This document shows positions 15,896 through 24,730 of a DNA stretch of 51,451 bases, in pieces (positions within the stretch are counted from its first letter, which is position 1; each line of letters opens with the position of its first letter). The stretch covers positions 1 to 51,451 of the forward strand of contig CAMOBD010000003.1 in assembly GCA_946578345.1 (NCBI GenBank), in the 5' to 3' direction. A model generated the notes under the pieces. The model worked only from the letters and a program-made list of their open reading frames with translations, was not told where the DNA came from and did no database searches. A program made the position numbers and the translations under genes. Source of the stretch: an uncultured Clostridium sp. Lineage in GTDB: Bacteria; Bacillota; Clostridia; TANB77; CAG-508.

Positions 15896-16645
15896 TTATT
15901 GTTTTATTTTTTTTAATTCTTCTTTTGCTTTTTCATTTCCTTGTTCTGCTGATTTTTGTAAAAGTTCTAAACCATATTTTGTATTTTTTTCTATTTCTAT
16001 TCCATTCTCATTTCCTTCAAGATATAAAGTTCCAAGTAACCATTTTCCCATATCATCATTAACTTCAACTGATTTTTCTAACCATTTTATTGCCTCTTTA
16101 TCATTTACTTCTGTTCCTTCGCCTTGAAGGTATTTATAGCCTGTCCAAAAATATGCTTTATCATATCCTCTCTCTGCTGACTTCTTCATATACTCAAAAG
16201 ATTTTTCTAAATTTTTTTCTGTTCCTTCTCCACCATAATACATAGTAGATAAATAATATTCTGCATCTGCTTGTCCTTTTTCTGCCAAAACACTAAATAA
16301 ATTAAATGCTTTATCTAAATTTTTATCTACACCATTTCCAAAATAATAACAAATTGCTAACATATAAGTAGCATTGTCATTTCCTTTGCTACTTGCTTTT
16401 TCATATAATTTAAAAGCCTCATTCAAATCTTGTTCTGTTCCATCTCCGTAATAATAACTATTTCCCAAATTGTATGTTCCTTTTATACTACCTTTTTCAC
16501 TTGCTTGTTTATATAATTCAAATGCTCCTTTATAATCTTTTTCTATTCCCTCTCCCTCAAACTTTCGATATGCTAATTCACACATTGCGTCTAAATCTCC
16601 TTGTTTCACCAATTCTTCAATTTCTTCTAAACTTTTATTTTTCAT
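15896..16645 (-). CDS. Sel1-like (TPR-type) repeat protein
   Basis: The protein is 249 aa and almost entirely Sel1-like repeats. About six units of roughly 36 residues show the pattern A-x2-LG-x2-Y-x-GxGxxKD-x2-KAFELYxxASEKG. Such solenoids act as protein-protein scaffolds. No signal peptide is seen, so it is cytoplasmic. AAAGGATAG precedes ATG 16645. It lies between the metallopeptidase-like gene and the second paralogue gene, so it probably scaffolds a complex formed by this operon. Confidence 0.85.
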   Translation of the reverse strand: MKNKSLEEIEELVKQGDLDAMCELAYRKFEGEGIEKDYKGAFELYKQASEKGSIKGTYNLGNSYYYGDGTEQDLNEAFKLYEKASSKGNDNATYMLAICYYFGNGVDKNLDKAFNLFSVLAEKGQADAEYYLSTMYYGGEGTEKNLEKSFEYMKKSAERGYDKAYFWTGYKYLQGEGTEVNDKEAIKWLEKSVEVNDDMGKWLLGTLYLEGNENGIEIEKNTKYGLELLQKSAEQGNEKAKEELKKIKQ

Positions 16646-16667
16646 TCTAAATCTATCCTTTCTACAA

Positions 16668-18062
16668 TTATTTTGAAATTTGTCCTTTTCGCTCTACTTT
16701 TTGTTTTTGTGTTTGCTTTATTTCTTGAACAACATTATTTATTTCTTGCAATCCTATTCTTTGTGTATCGTGTTCGATTGTACTTGGTGTTATTAAACGT
16801 TCATCATTTTCTCCATTTTCTTGTAAAGTATTTTCTAATTTTTTTACTTGCTCAATACCCAATGACTCTCTTGACATTCCTTCAGCAAATTCTAATACAC
16901 TATTATATGGTTTTACACTACTTTGAACAGTTTTTAAAAAATCTGTATTTTGTATTTTTTCTGCAAACTCTTTTCCATAAATTTTTTCTATCACTTGTGC
17001 GTCTCTTTGAATTTCTTGTTCTACTGTTTCTAATTGTTGAGCTTTATTTCTATTCTTATACATTAAAACATAAGGATACATCATTCCTCTTATTTTTATA
17101 ATTCCCATATCTTCTTTTGAAAAATGTTCTATATTATTCCAAACCGTTTCATTAGCCTCTGTATGTAGTAATTCATTATCTTTAATTCCTAACTCTTGTA
17201 AATCATCAGTTTTAAGTGTTCTATTTTTATATGGTATTTTTCCTGTATGAAATACACTTTGAAAGCAATTTGAATGATTTGCTATGCCTATTCCCATTTC
17301 TCCATTTGCCAATAATTCAATAATGGTATGTTTTAAGTGTGAATCTAGTTCTCTTTGCATTGGATTTTTAAAATCTTCTTTGCTCCTTGTTGGTATATCT
17401 GCGTGCATTTTTTCGTGAAATAGTATTACACTTTCTATTCCTTCTGTATATTCCATTCCAAACATTTCTTCAAACTCTTTCTCATCTGTTGGAATAGTAA
17501 ATTGTACTGCAAACTCTCCATTATTATTTTTATCTGATAAGCAACAAGGCTCTATACTAAATAATTCAGGTGTAAATGGCATATATATAATTTTTTTTAC
17601 ATTAGTATTACCTATAATGTCCTCTGCATTTTCTTTATAATTTTGTGTTTGTCCAATAAACCTTTTTTCCATTTCTTTAGAATATTTTTCATTCATTTGT
17701 TCAACTTCTTGGAAAAAATCTGTATCTAATAAATTTTTCATTGCTATTGCCATTTCAGGATTTTTTACTTGTAATTCTTCCATATTTGTTTGTGCAAAAC
17801 TAGCAATATATTCTCCATATTCAGCCCACATATTTTTTTCTTCAGCATTGTTTTTGAAAGTATTAAACTCTTCAAGTCCTTTTTTATTTTCTAAAATTAC
17901 TTTTTTGAAATTATTAAGGCTTTTAGCTAAATATGATACTTTGCTGTTATCTTCATTTATTTTACTTTCTAAACTTTCTATTCTGTATAATATCTGGGAT
18001 AGCAAAAATATTTTATTAGTATTAAATTCTATATCTACCTTTCCAAAATTATAGTTACTCAT
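16668..18062 (-). CDS. Unknown protein with HEKMH zinc-metallopeptidase-like motif
   Basis: This 464-aa protein is not assigned to a family. Residues 211-222 read SVILFHEKMHAD, an HExxH motif preceded by a hydrophobic strand and followed by a helix with IIELLANGE (E249 or E255). That is an arrangement seen in zinc peptidases with a downstream Glu ligand. The N-terminal 130 residues are helical/coiled-coil, and the C-terminus is polar. No signal peptide is evident, so any substrate would be cytoplasmic. AAAGGAT precedes ATG 18062. Peptidase activity is inferred from one motif only; short HExxH matches also arise by chance. Confidence 0.55.
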   Translation of the reverse strand: MSNYNFGKVDIEFNTNKIFLLSQILYRIESLESKINEDNSKVSYLAKSLNNFKKVILENKKGLEEFNTFKNNAEEKNMWAEYGEYIASFAQTNMEELQVKNPEMAIAMKNLLDTDFFQEVEQMNEKYSKEMEKRFIGQTQNYKENAEDIIGNTNVKKIIYMPFTPELFSIEPCCLSDKNNNGEFAVQFTIPTDEKEFEEMFGMEYTEGIESVILFHEKMHADIPTRSKEDFKNPMQRELDSHLKHTIIELLANGEMGIGIANHSNCFQSVFHTGKIPYKNRTLKTDDLQELGIKDNELLHTEANETVWNNIEHFSKEDMGIIKIRGMMYPYVLMYKNRNKAQQLETVEQEIQRDAQVIEKIYGKEFAEKIQNTDFLKTVQSSVKPYNSVLEFAEGMSRESLGIEQVKKLENTLQENGENDERLITPSTIEHDTQRIGLQEINNVVQEIKQTQKQKVERKGQISK

Positions 18063-18080
18063 AATTTATCCTTTTACTAA

Positions 18081-18533
18081 TTACTTTTTTAAAAATTGCA
18101 TAATTCTATCTAAAATTTTCCTAAATATATTTTTCTCTTTGTATTCAATCAATTCTGTCTTTTCCTGCTTAAAATCATTATTTTGTTCTACTTTTTCTCT
18201 CTTTTTAAATAAGTTATCTGGATTATATCTTTCTCTCATTTCTGCCTCTATTTTTTTGTCATTTTCAGAATACATTTTTAACAGTTCTTTTTTTTCATTT
18301 TCATCTTTACACCAATAGTTTAAATTTAACATTGCTAATAATGCCAATGTTTTTCTCTGCAAATTTTGTTCTGCTAAAGATATATTAGGATTTATATTAG
18401 GCTGATAATTCTTATCTTTTTCTTCATTAAATAATTCTAATAATTTTTTTGGTATCATATCAATATATTTTTGTTCCATATATGATAAAATCAATAAAAC
18501 TTCTGCGTATGCTTTTGATAAACTATCCTCCAT
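18081..18533 (-). CDS. Unknown protein, first gene of the operon, paralogue of 15414-15863
   Basis: This 150-aa protein shares SLAEQNLQRKT, LNYWC, EMRERYNPDNLFKKR and a C-terminal basic amphipathic helix (ILDRIMQFLKK) with the 149-aa protein. The start is ATG 18533, which follows ACGGAGGAAAA; an upstream TTG at 18551 would place this ribosome binding site inside the gene. It leads a same-strand series of five genes down to 12972 with gaps of at most about 30 bp. The 200 bp upstream are A+T-rich and contain no other gene. Confidence 0.6.
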   Translation of the reverse strand: MEDSLSKAYAEVLLILSYMEQKYIDMIPKKLLELFNEEKDKNYQPNINPNISLAEQNLQRKTLALLAMLNLNYWCKDENEKKELLKMYSENDKKIEAEMRERYNPDNLFKKREKVEQNNDFKQEKTELIEYKEKNIFRKILDRIMQFLKK

Positions 18534-18755
18534 TTTTCCTCCGTAAAACAAATATATTTTTTCAAAAATATTATATCAAATCAAATTAAAAATCACAATA
18601 ATTTTTATTGATTTACAAATTTCATATTTTATCTCTTATAAAACGAACTAATGACTAACTATTTCTAGTTAGCCACCAACATAGCAATCTTTCAATTACT
18701 TTCTAAGACTATGATACTATATTTTATGCTAAAATTCAACGATTTTGCTCATTTA

Positions 18756-20108
18756 TCACAACAATCCTGTCATATACACGGGAATATATAATATTCTGTC
18801 TTCTTCTTTTAAGTCTTTTGTATGAATTATTATTGACTCTCCTAAGTAATCCTTATATTTATTATTTAACTTTGTAAGTGAAGAGAATGTGTATCTCTCC
18901 CCAGATTTAACTTCTATTGGTATAATATTATGTTTTGATGTTACTTTATTTGAAGAAATTAAGAAGTCAATCTTCATTGTTTCAGCTGAATTTTCTCTAT
19001 CATTCCTTGAAAAGAAATATAGTTTTCTGCCATTTGCTACTAACATTTGAGATACCATATTCTCCAAAATCATTCCTTCATTAAATGATAGTTTATCAAA
19101 TAATATTTTTTTATAAATTTCCTCACTTATAATAGCTTTTTCATTAAATGTCATAGATAAAAGCAGTCCTGTATCAAATAAATAGCATTTAAGACTATTA
19201 TTATCTATTCTTTGTCCTAGTCCAATATTTGGCTCAGTTGTATTGTATGCAATATTAATTAAACATGCATCTGATAACCAATAAAAAGCTCCTTCAAAAT
19301 TTCTATATCTAGCATTTTCATCTAGAGAAGAAATATTAAATTTTTTCTCATGTTTTTGAAGTTGAGATGGAATTGTATCAACTATTTGCTCAACTTTTAG
19401 ATTTAGCTCGTCTGAATATTTTCTAATATCTTCCCTGTATAAATTTAAAATATTTCTTTTTATCTTATCAGTCCTTTCAAAATCTCTTGATGAGCTATAC
19501 TCTAAAACCGCTTGTGGCATTCCTCCAACAATTAGATATTCTTTGAAATAGTCCATTGCCTTTCTATGAAGTGCCTGTCCCATCTCTTTTTTATTTTCGT
19601 AGCATACTTTTATAAAATCCATTAAAGTATCGTTACCCATTGCCCATAAAAATTCCTCAAAATCCATCGGATTCATTTTAATCATTTCTTCTTCTGATGG
19701 AATTAGAATATCTTTAACATTTTTCTTAATTGAAATTAGAGAGCCAGTCTCTATGTAATCATATCTGCCATCAGCAACCAAATGCTTTATAGCCCCTCTC
19801 GCTCTTGGACAAAACTGTATTTCATCAAATATAAATAAGGTATTACGCTCATATAATTTTATACCATAATAATTAGAAATATACGTAAATAAATAATCCA
19901 AGTTATCTAAATAATTATCAAACAATTCTTTTACCTCGTTTGACACTTTTGAAAAATCTATCAATATATAGCTTTTATAATTTTCTTTTGCAAATTCCTC
20001 TACTATATAACTTTTGCCCACACGTCTAGCCCCTTCGACTAGCAATGCAGTTTTTCCTTGACTTTCCTCTTTCCATTTTAATAAATCATTATAGACTTTT
20101 CTTTTCAT
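18756..20108 (-). CDS. AAA_14 / DUF4143 ATP-binding protein (second copy)
   Basis: The protein is 450 aa, with Walker A GARRVGKSY (about 25-33), Walker B LFIFDEIQFCPRARG (about 91-105) and a C-terminal DUF4143 region ending with MKIDFLISS and IIPIEVKSG, a PD-(D/E)XK-like pattern. It has the same architecture as the 10873-12153 product but low overall similarity, so it was probably acquired independently. AAGGAG precedes ATG 20108. The upstream region contains 33-bp direct repeats. Function is not established; members are often linked to mobile DNA. Confidence 0.85.
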   Translation of the reverse strand: MKRKVYNDLLKWKEESQGKTALLVEGARRVGKSYIVEEFAKENYKSYILIDFSKVSNEVKELFDNYLDNLDYLFTYISNYYGIKLYERNTLFIFDEIQFCPRARGAIKHLVADGRYDYIETGSLISIKKNVKDILIPSEEEMIKMNPMDFEEFLWAMGNDTLMDFIKVCYENKKEMGQALHRKAMDYFKEYLIVGGMPQAVLEYSSSRDFERTDKIKRNILNLYREDIRKYSDELNLKVEQIVDTIPSQLQKHEKKFNISSLDENARYRNFEGAFYWLSDACLINIAYNTTEPNIGLGQRIDNNSLKCYLFDTGLLLSMTFNEKAIISEEIYKKILFDKLSFNEGMILENMVSQMLVANGRKLYFFSRNDRENSAETMKIDFLISSNKVTSKHNIIPIEVKSGERYTFSSLTKLNNKYKDYLGESIIIHTKDLKEEDRILYIPVYMTGLL

Positions 20109-20148
20109 TAATCAATCTCCTTTTCCAAGATTAATTATATTCTATCAC

Positions 20149-20236
20149 AAAATCAAAAATAATTCAGCCGGTATTTTGCACGAAATCAAGCATAGTTTAG
20201 CCGTTGTTTTACACAAAATCAAAAATAATGTAGCAA
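20149..20236. repeat. 33-bp direct repeats upstream of the second ATPase gene
   Basis: Units begin at 20149, 20182 and 20215 (the last partial). Each starts with (A/G)AAATCAA and contains TAGCC or CAGCC, then TTTTGCAC or TTTTACAC. They are 40 bp upstream of the ATPase start and run to the amidase stop codon. The placement parallels the 23-bp array upstream of the other ATPase gene. Confidence 0.65.
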
Positions 20237-20785
20237 TTAGTTTCTATAAAAATAATCCGCTATTCCGTTATATATTCCCCAAGCAAGTTTGTCTTGGTAT
20301 TCATCTGTCTGTAGTAAACTTTCTTCCTCTGGATTTGATAAAAATCCACATTCTACAATAGTTATTGGAATTTCTACATTTTTCATTAAATACACTGTAT
20401 TAAGCTGTGCTGGTGTTCTGCTATTTTCCTTTTGCATTGCTTCATTTAAGTTATTTTGTATAGTCGTGGCTAGCCTTTTACTTTCTTCATTATTTGTTTT
20501 ATAAAAAGTCTGCCAGCCATCATACTGTGATTGATCTATTTTATTCAAATGTATTGACACAAATATATCTGCACTTGATTCATTTCCAATTTTCACTCTG
20601 TTTTTCATATCAGACACTTTCTTTTCTCTTATTGTATCACTTCCTGCATCATAAATTTCATTTTCATCAGAACGTGTTAAAATCACAGTAGAACCACTTT
20701 GTTCAAGCAATTTTTGTAATTTTAATGCAATTTCAAGATTTATTTGTGCTTCTGTCACTCCATTACTACTTTCCGCACCGTTCAT
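20237..20785 (-). pseudogene. cwlD: C-terminal part of a split CwlD-like N-acetylmuramoyl-L-alanine amidase
   Basis: The 182 residues form the Amidase_3 core without its first strand. GAESSNGVTEAQINLEIALKL contains the Glu zinc-ligand region, FVSIHLN has the second His, and ITIVECGFLSN has the likely catalytic Glu. The first zinc ligand (GHG) is missing here and is encoded at 38861-39055, across the mobile element. The ATG at 20785 is formed within the att core and has no ribosome binding site upstream, so expression is doubtful. CwlD acts on spore-cortex peptidoglycan in making muramic lactam; assignment to CwlD over other Amidase_3 proteins is by overall similarity and by the length of both parts (about 249 aa). 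Confidence 0.85.
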
Positions 20786-20807
20786 CTGATGGGTGCTTTT
20801 TACTGCA
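20778..20807. other. Left attachment site of the mobile element
   Basis: The 11-bp core CCGTTCATCTG (20778-20788) is shared with 38861-38871. Just inside the element TTACTGCA (20800-20807) is the inverted partner of TGCAGTAA at 38847-38854. The TC at 20785-20786 (GA on the minus strand) is the symmetric centre and likely crossover dinucleotide. Confidence 0.75.
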
Positions 20808-20848
20808 TTTTAATATTTAATTAAAAATCTAATTTTAATTAGATTATG

Positions 20849-22366
20849 TTAAAAGTTAAATTCTATCTCAACTTTCTTATCTTCATATACTTCAATTCTG
20901 TTTATTAGTTGCTTTAATATTTCGTTTGTAAATTCTTTACCTTGTTTAAAATCCATAACAATTTTCTTTAAATTTTCTTCTGATATTTTGCTTTTATTCT
21001 TTCCTTGTAATTGTTCTAAAGATTTTTTAGTTTCTTTTAATTTACTTTTGAGTTCATCATAATGCAATTTAAAATCTTCTATTGATATTTTTTCATCTAC
21101 TCTTTTACTATATAATTTTTTCATTTCATTATCTATTTTGGTTTCATTGTTTTTGAGTAGTTGCATTTCTTTATATGTTATATCATTTTTTCTATATTCA
21201 TCAGTAATTTTATTTGTAGCTATATCAATATTTATTGTATTCAATTTTTGTTTTACAGCATTTAATACTATTTCATTTAATGTACTCTCCATAATCGTAT
21301 GTCCTTTATCACATATACTAGGGAATTTATAAAGCATTCTACATTTAAAATACCAACATTTTTGAGGATTATCTAATACCTTATTTCTTATTTTAGTTCT
21401 TGTTCTATATTTGTATTGCATTCTGGATTTACAATGTCCACAATATACTAATCCTTTTAATAAATACTCATATTTATTTTTAGGTTTATAAAACTTTTCT
21501 TCTAATATTTTTTGGACTTTGTCAAATTGTTCTTGTGAAATTATTGCTTCATGTGTATTATCTTTAAAAATCCATTCTTCTTTTGGTGTTTTATATTTTT
21601 TCTTTGTTCTGTAATCTGTATATATTTTATTTATTATCATCTTGCCTGTATAAAATGAATCTCTTAGAATTCTACTTATACTATCACTTCGCCATTCATT
21701 AATTGTTACCTTTTGCCCTTTATATTTCTTTGGTGTATCAATTTTCATTTTAGTTAAATATTTTGCAATTTCTCCTTGTGAATACCCTTGTAAATACATT
21801 TCATATATTAATTTTACATTATCAGCGACCTTTTCATCTATAACTACTTTGTATTTATCTTCTTCATCTTTTTTATATCCATAAGATACATTTTTTTCAA
21901 CATATTTTCCTTGTTTCTTCATATCAGTTTTTACAGATTTTATCTTTTTGGAGATATCTGCAATATAACTTTGATTCATTATTCCTCTTAGCATTATAGT
22001 ATCATCAATTTCATATCTTTCACCACTATCTATAAATTCTGTTACAGAAATTAGTCTAACATCATTATCTGGGAAAAAAACTTCAGTATAATAACCTGTT
22101 TTATTTTTATCTCTAGTTAATCTTGATAAATCTTTAACAATAACCATATCTATTTTTTTTCTTAAAATATCTACTATCATTTTATTTAGAGCTGGTCTTG
22201 AGTTTAAAATGCCTGAATATCCATTATCTACATATTCATTAATTACACTAATATCATGTTTTTTAGCATAGTTTAAAGTAATATCTCTTTGTGCCTCTAT
22301 ACTATTATTCGTATTTGTATCTTCTTTTGATAGTCTTAAATAAATTCCTGCTTTGTATTCTTTCAT
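20849..22366 (-). CDS. Large serine recombinase (second of a pair)
   Basis: This 505-aa protein has an N-terminal resolvase domain with the catalytic serine in GIYLRLSKED, then IEAQRD, VIVKDLSRLTRD and a recombinase domain. A zinc-ribbon motif (LVYCGHCKSRM, about 310-320) and a long C-terminal coiled coil follow. It belongs to the TnpX/TndX/Ccr type that integrates and excises elements, often at GA dinucleotides. It is the gene nearest the left end, 60 bp from the att core, and follows the other recombinase by 18 bp, so the two are co-transcribed. ATG 22366 has only a weak ribosome binding site, suggesting coupling. Confidence 0.92.
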   Translation of the reverse strand: MKEYKAGIYLRLSKEDTNTNNSIEAQRDITLNYAKKHDISVINEYVDNGYSGILNSRPALNKMIVDILRKKIDMVIVKDLSRLTRDKNKTGYYTEVFFPDNDVRLISVTEFIDSGERYEIDDTIMLRGIMNQSYIADISKKIKSVKTDMKKQGKYVEKNVSYGYKKDEEDKYKVVIDEKVADNVKLIYEMYLQGYSQGEIAKYLTKMKIDTPKKYKGQKVTINEWRSDSISRILRDSFYTGKMIINKIYTDYRTKKKYKTPKEEWIFKDNTHEAIISQEQFDKVQKILEEKFYKPKNKYEYLLKGLVYCGHCKSRMQYKYRTRTKIRNKVLDNPQKCWYFKCRMLYKFPSICDKGHTIMESTLNEIVLNAVKQKLNTINIDIATNKITDEYRKNDITYKEMQLLKNNETKIDNEMKKLYSKRVDEKISIEDFKLHYDELKSKLKETKKSLEQLQGKNKSKISEENLKKIVMDFKQGKEFTNEILKQLINRIEVYEDKKVEIEFNF

Positions 22367-22384
22367 AGTTATTCCATTCTATAA

Positions 22385-23950
22385 CTATACTTTATCAAAA
22401 ACATTATATCTGTAATTAATATAAATATGATTATCCCTGTCTATTTCTATATTGTAAATAATTTCAGATAATTTATCTCTGTTCCAGTTTTCAATATTAG
22501 ATAATTCATTCATAATAGATATTAATTTTTCTTTTGTTATTGTTGGTCTTTTTTCCTTCTCTTTTAAAATCGAATTAAGATTATTCTTTATGTTTGTTCT
22601 TCGTTCTATTTCTGTTTTATAAAATCTTTTATAATCATCAATTTCTATAATATCATTTTTATAATCCTCATATAGCGAAGTTATTGTCTTATCAGTTTTT
22701 TCAAGTTGCTTTTCGAGAATTTTTATATTATCATCATATATCTTTGTACTATTTTCATTATACTGATTTAAAATTAAGTTTTCTAATTTATCGCTTTTAC
22801 TTATTTTGCTTAATTTTTCTTTTACATTTGCTATAACTATTTTTTCAACTATCGTCTCATCAATTGATTTATACTTTCTATTGCAATCAATTGTATTATT
22901 CTTTCTTACAGCTGTTCCACAATATATTTTTTTAGACTTAATATTTCCATCTTTATCTCGAATTACTTTAATTGCCATTTTGGTTCTACATTCTTTGCAA
23001 AATACAATTCCATTTAATTTCCATTCATATTTTCTGTGCCTTGTTTTCTTATGAATACTTAATTTAGTTTGGACTCTTTCAAATTGCTCTTTAGAAATAA
23101 TTGGCTGATGTGTATTTTCTACAATTTGCCATTCTTCTCTTGGTATTATTTTTACTTTTTTAGATTTATAGCTTAGATTAATCTTTTTACCATACTCTGT
23201 ATGTCCAATATAAACTTTGTTTTTTAAGATTCTACTAATAGCCTCATTTCTCCAATTATAATCTCCGTTTTGAGCTCCTCCAAAATCGTAATAATCTGGA
23301 CAATATATTTGTTGTTCTTTTAAATACTTTGCAATATTAGTAATCTTTGTTCCTTCATCATACATATTAAAAATCATTTTTATTACTCTTGATTGTTCTT
23401 TATCTATCTCTAATTTATTTTTATTATCTTTACTTTTTCTATATCCATAAGGAGCTTTTGCTGCTAAATACATTCCTTTTTCTTTTCTAGCCCATACACC
23501 GCTTCTTACTTTTTTTGAAATATCTTTACTATACCAATCATTAATTAGAGTTTTAAATTGTATCATATCATTATTTGAATTTTTTAAATATGTATCTACA
23601 TTATCCAAAATTGAAATATATCTTATATTTTTTTCTAAAAAATATATTTCTATGTAATAGTTAGCTTCAAAACTATTTCTTGAAAGTCTTGATAAGTCTT
23701 TAGTTATAACAGTATTTACCATTCCGTTTTCAATATCAGTGATCATCTTTTTAAATGAAGGTCTATCTGTATTTAAACCAGTATATCCATCATCTATGTA
23801 TAAATCATATAATTCAAATTCTTTTCCCAACTCTTTTATTTTATTTTCTATAATGCTTTTTTGACTAACAATACTATCACTTTCTTCTTTATCACCATCT
23901 TCCTTTGATAATCTTAAATAACCTGCTACTTTATATTTTGTATTTTCCAT
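22385..23950 (-). CDS. Large serine recombinase (first of a pair)
   Basis: This 521-aa protein has AGYLRLSKEDGDKEESDSIVSQ with the catalytic serine, VITKDLSRLSRN, a recombinase domain, a zinc-ribbon (GIVFCKECRTKM) and a coiled-coil C-terminus. It has clear general homology to its neighbour but is not a recent duplicate. Pairs of large serine recombinases acting together are known from Ccr-type cassettes; whether both are needed here is inferred. AAAGGGAGAG precedes ATG 23950. Its leader has three hairpins (23978-24109). Confidence 0.92.
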   Translation of the reverse strand: MENTKYKVAGYLRLSKEDGDKEESDSIVSQKSIIENKIKELGKEFELYDLYIDDGYTGLNTDRPSFKKMITDIENGMVNTVITKDLSRLSRNSFEANYYIEIYFLEKNIRYISILDNVDTYLKNSNNDMIQFKTLINDWYSKDISKKVRSGVWARKEKGMYLAAKAPYGYRKSKDNKNKLEIDKEQSRVIKMIFNMYDEGTKITNIAKYLKEQQIYCPDYYDFGGAQNGDYNWRNEAISRILKNKVYIGHTEYGKKINLSYKSKKVKIIPREEWQIVENTHQPIISKEQFERVQTKLSIHKKTRHRKYEWKLNGIVFCKECRTKMAIKVIRDKDGNIKSKKIYCGTAVRKNNTIDCNRKYKSIDETIVEKIVIANVKEKLSKISKSDKLENLILNQYNENSTKIYDDNIKILEKQLEKTDKTITSLYEDYKNDIIEIDDYKRFYKTEIERRTNIKNNLNSILKEKEKRPTITKEKLISIMNELSNIENWNRDKLSEIIYNIEIDRDNHIYINYRYNVFDKV

Positions 23951-23977
23951 AATAGTTACTCTCCCTTTCTTTGATTA

Positions 23978-24109
23978 GAACAAAAGGGACATGATTACAT
24001 TTTTTATATATTAGATTATTAATATGTCCCGTCTTTGTTCGTGTGCCAAATTTCTGAAAGAAATTTGTGTACAATCTCTGAACTAATAGAAAATGGAATT
24101 TTCTATTAG
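23978..24109 (-). promoter_or_regulatory. Leader of the recombinase operon with three hairpins
   Basis: Three inverted repeats stand in a row. GAACAAAAGGGACAT (23978-23992) pairs with ATGTCCC plus CTTTGTTC (24024-24040). CAAATTTC (24047-24054) pairs with GAAATTTG (24060-24067). CTAATAGAAAAT (24083-24094) pairs perfectly with ATTTTCTATTAG (24098-24109). They lie between any upstream promoter and the first recombinase gene, fitting an attenuating or regulatory leader. Confidence 0.5.
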
Positions 24110-24405
24110 TGATAGTAACTATTCCTTTATGTAATAGGGATTATACAAAATTTTTTTGATAATATCCAGCATTTTTCAAAATAATTACTATCTTTTAATT
24201 AATGCTATTCAGTTTTTGAAGAGCATACCTACTCAGTATGTTGTATATTTTTTCTGTGTCATTATCTTTTTTGGTTCGTGCTATTACAGTATATTCTTGA
24301 TTATCTATGGCATATGTGGTTTTTTCTTCTATATAATCATTCACACTAACACCAACTCCTTAATACACCATATTATCAATCTATAAATTTTATTACTTTT
24401 ATTCA

Positions 24406-24523
24406 TTAGTTATAAGTGAATTGTCATTCACATAGGAGATTTGCCCTCCTCTTCTTTTCTAAGAAGCTATCCCTTTACATCATGTTAGCCAGACAGAAGT
24501 TTCATTATATGTCTTATAACTAA
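24406..24523. other. Compact multi-stem structured region, possible non-coding RNA
   Basis: TTAGTTATAAG (24406-24416) closes with CTTATAACTAA (24513-24523). Inside are GTGAAT/ATTCAC, GGAG/CTCC and CTTCTT/AAGAAG stems. I know no family that fits. It lies in the 780-bp divergent region between the recombinases and the DUF6076 gene, where I see no convincing protein-coding gene. Confidence 0.4.
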
Positions 24524-24608
24524 TTATGATACAAAATATTCTATGTCTTTTTAAATGAGTTATATTTTGTATATTTTTCAATGTGCTATTTTTGACTTTT
24601 ACGGTATT

Positions 24609-24644
24609 TTGTAATACAATATTGTCAAACAACTTGTAATACAA
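24609..24644. promoter_or_regulatory. Pair of TTGTAATACAA palindromes, likely operator
   Basis: TTGTAATACAA occurs at 24609-24619 and 24634-24644, 25 bp apart start to start. A further inverted TTGTCAAACAA/TTGTTTGA pair overlaps them. The same palindrome type (TTGTATTACAA) recurs at 34453-34463 in the same element. A regulator of the element could bind it. Confidence 0.45.
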
Positions 24645-24730
24645 TTATAATTGTTTGATATTAGAAATAACACTATACAACAGGAAAAAATTTTTTATTG
24701 ATTTGTGGTTGTTTGATAGGAGTGTATTTT

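Noticed and set aside
20149..20236. CRISPR-like interpretation of the 33-bp repeats
   Set aside because: The repeats are contiguous and imperfect, without spacers.
24156..24386. Hydrophobic 76-codon plus-strand frame in the divergent region
   Set aside because: It begins with TTG, has no ribosome binding site, and is Phe/Ile-rich as expected from T-rich DNA. It lies among hairpins and is probably not coding.
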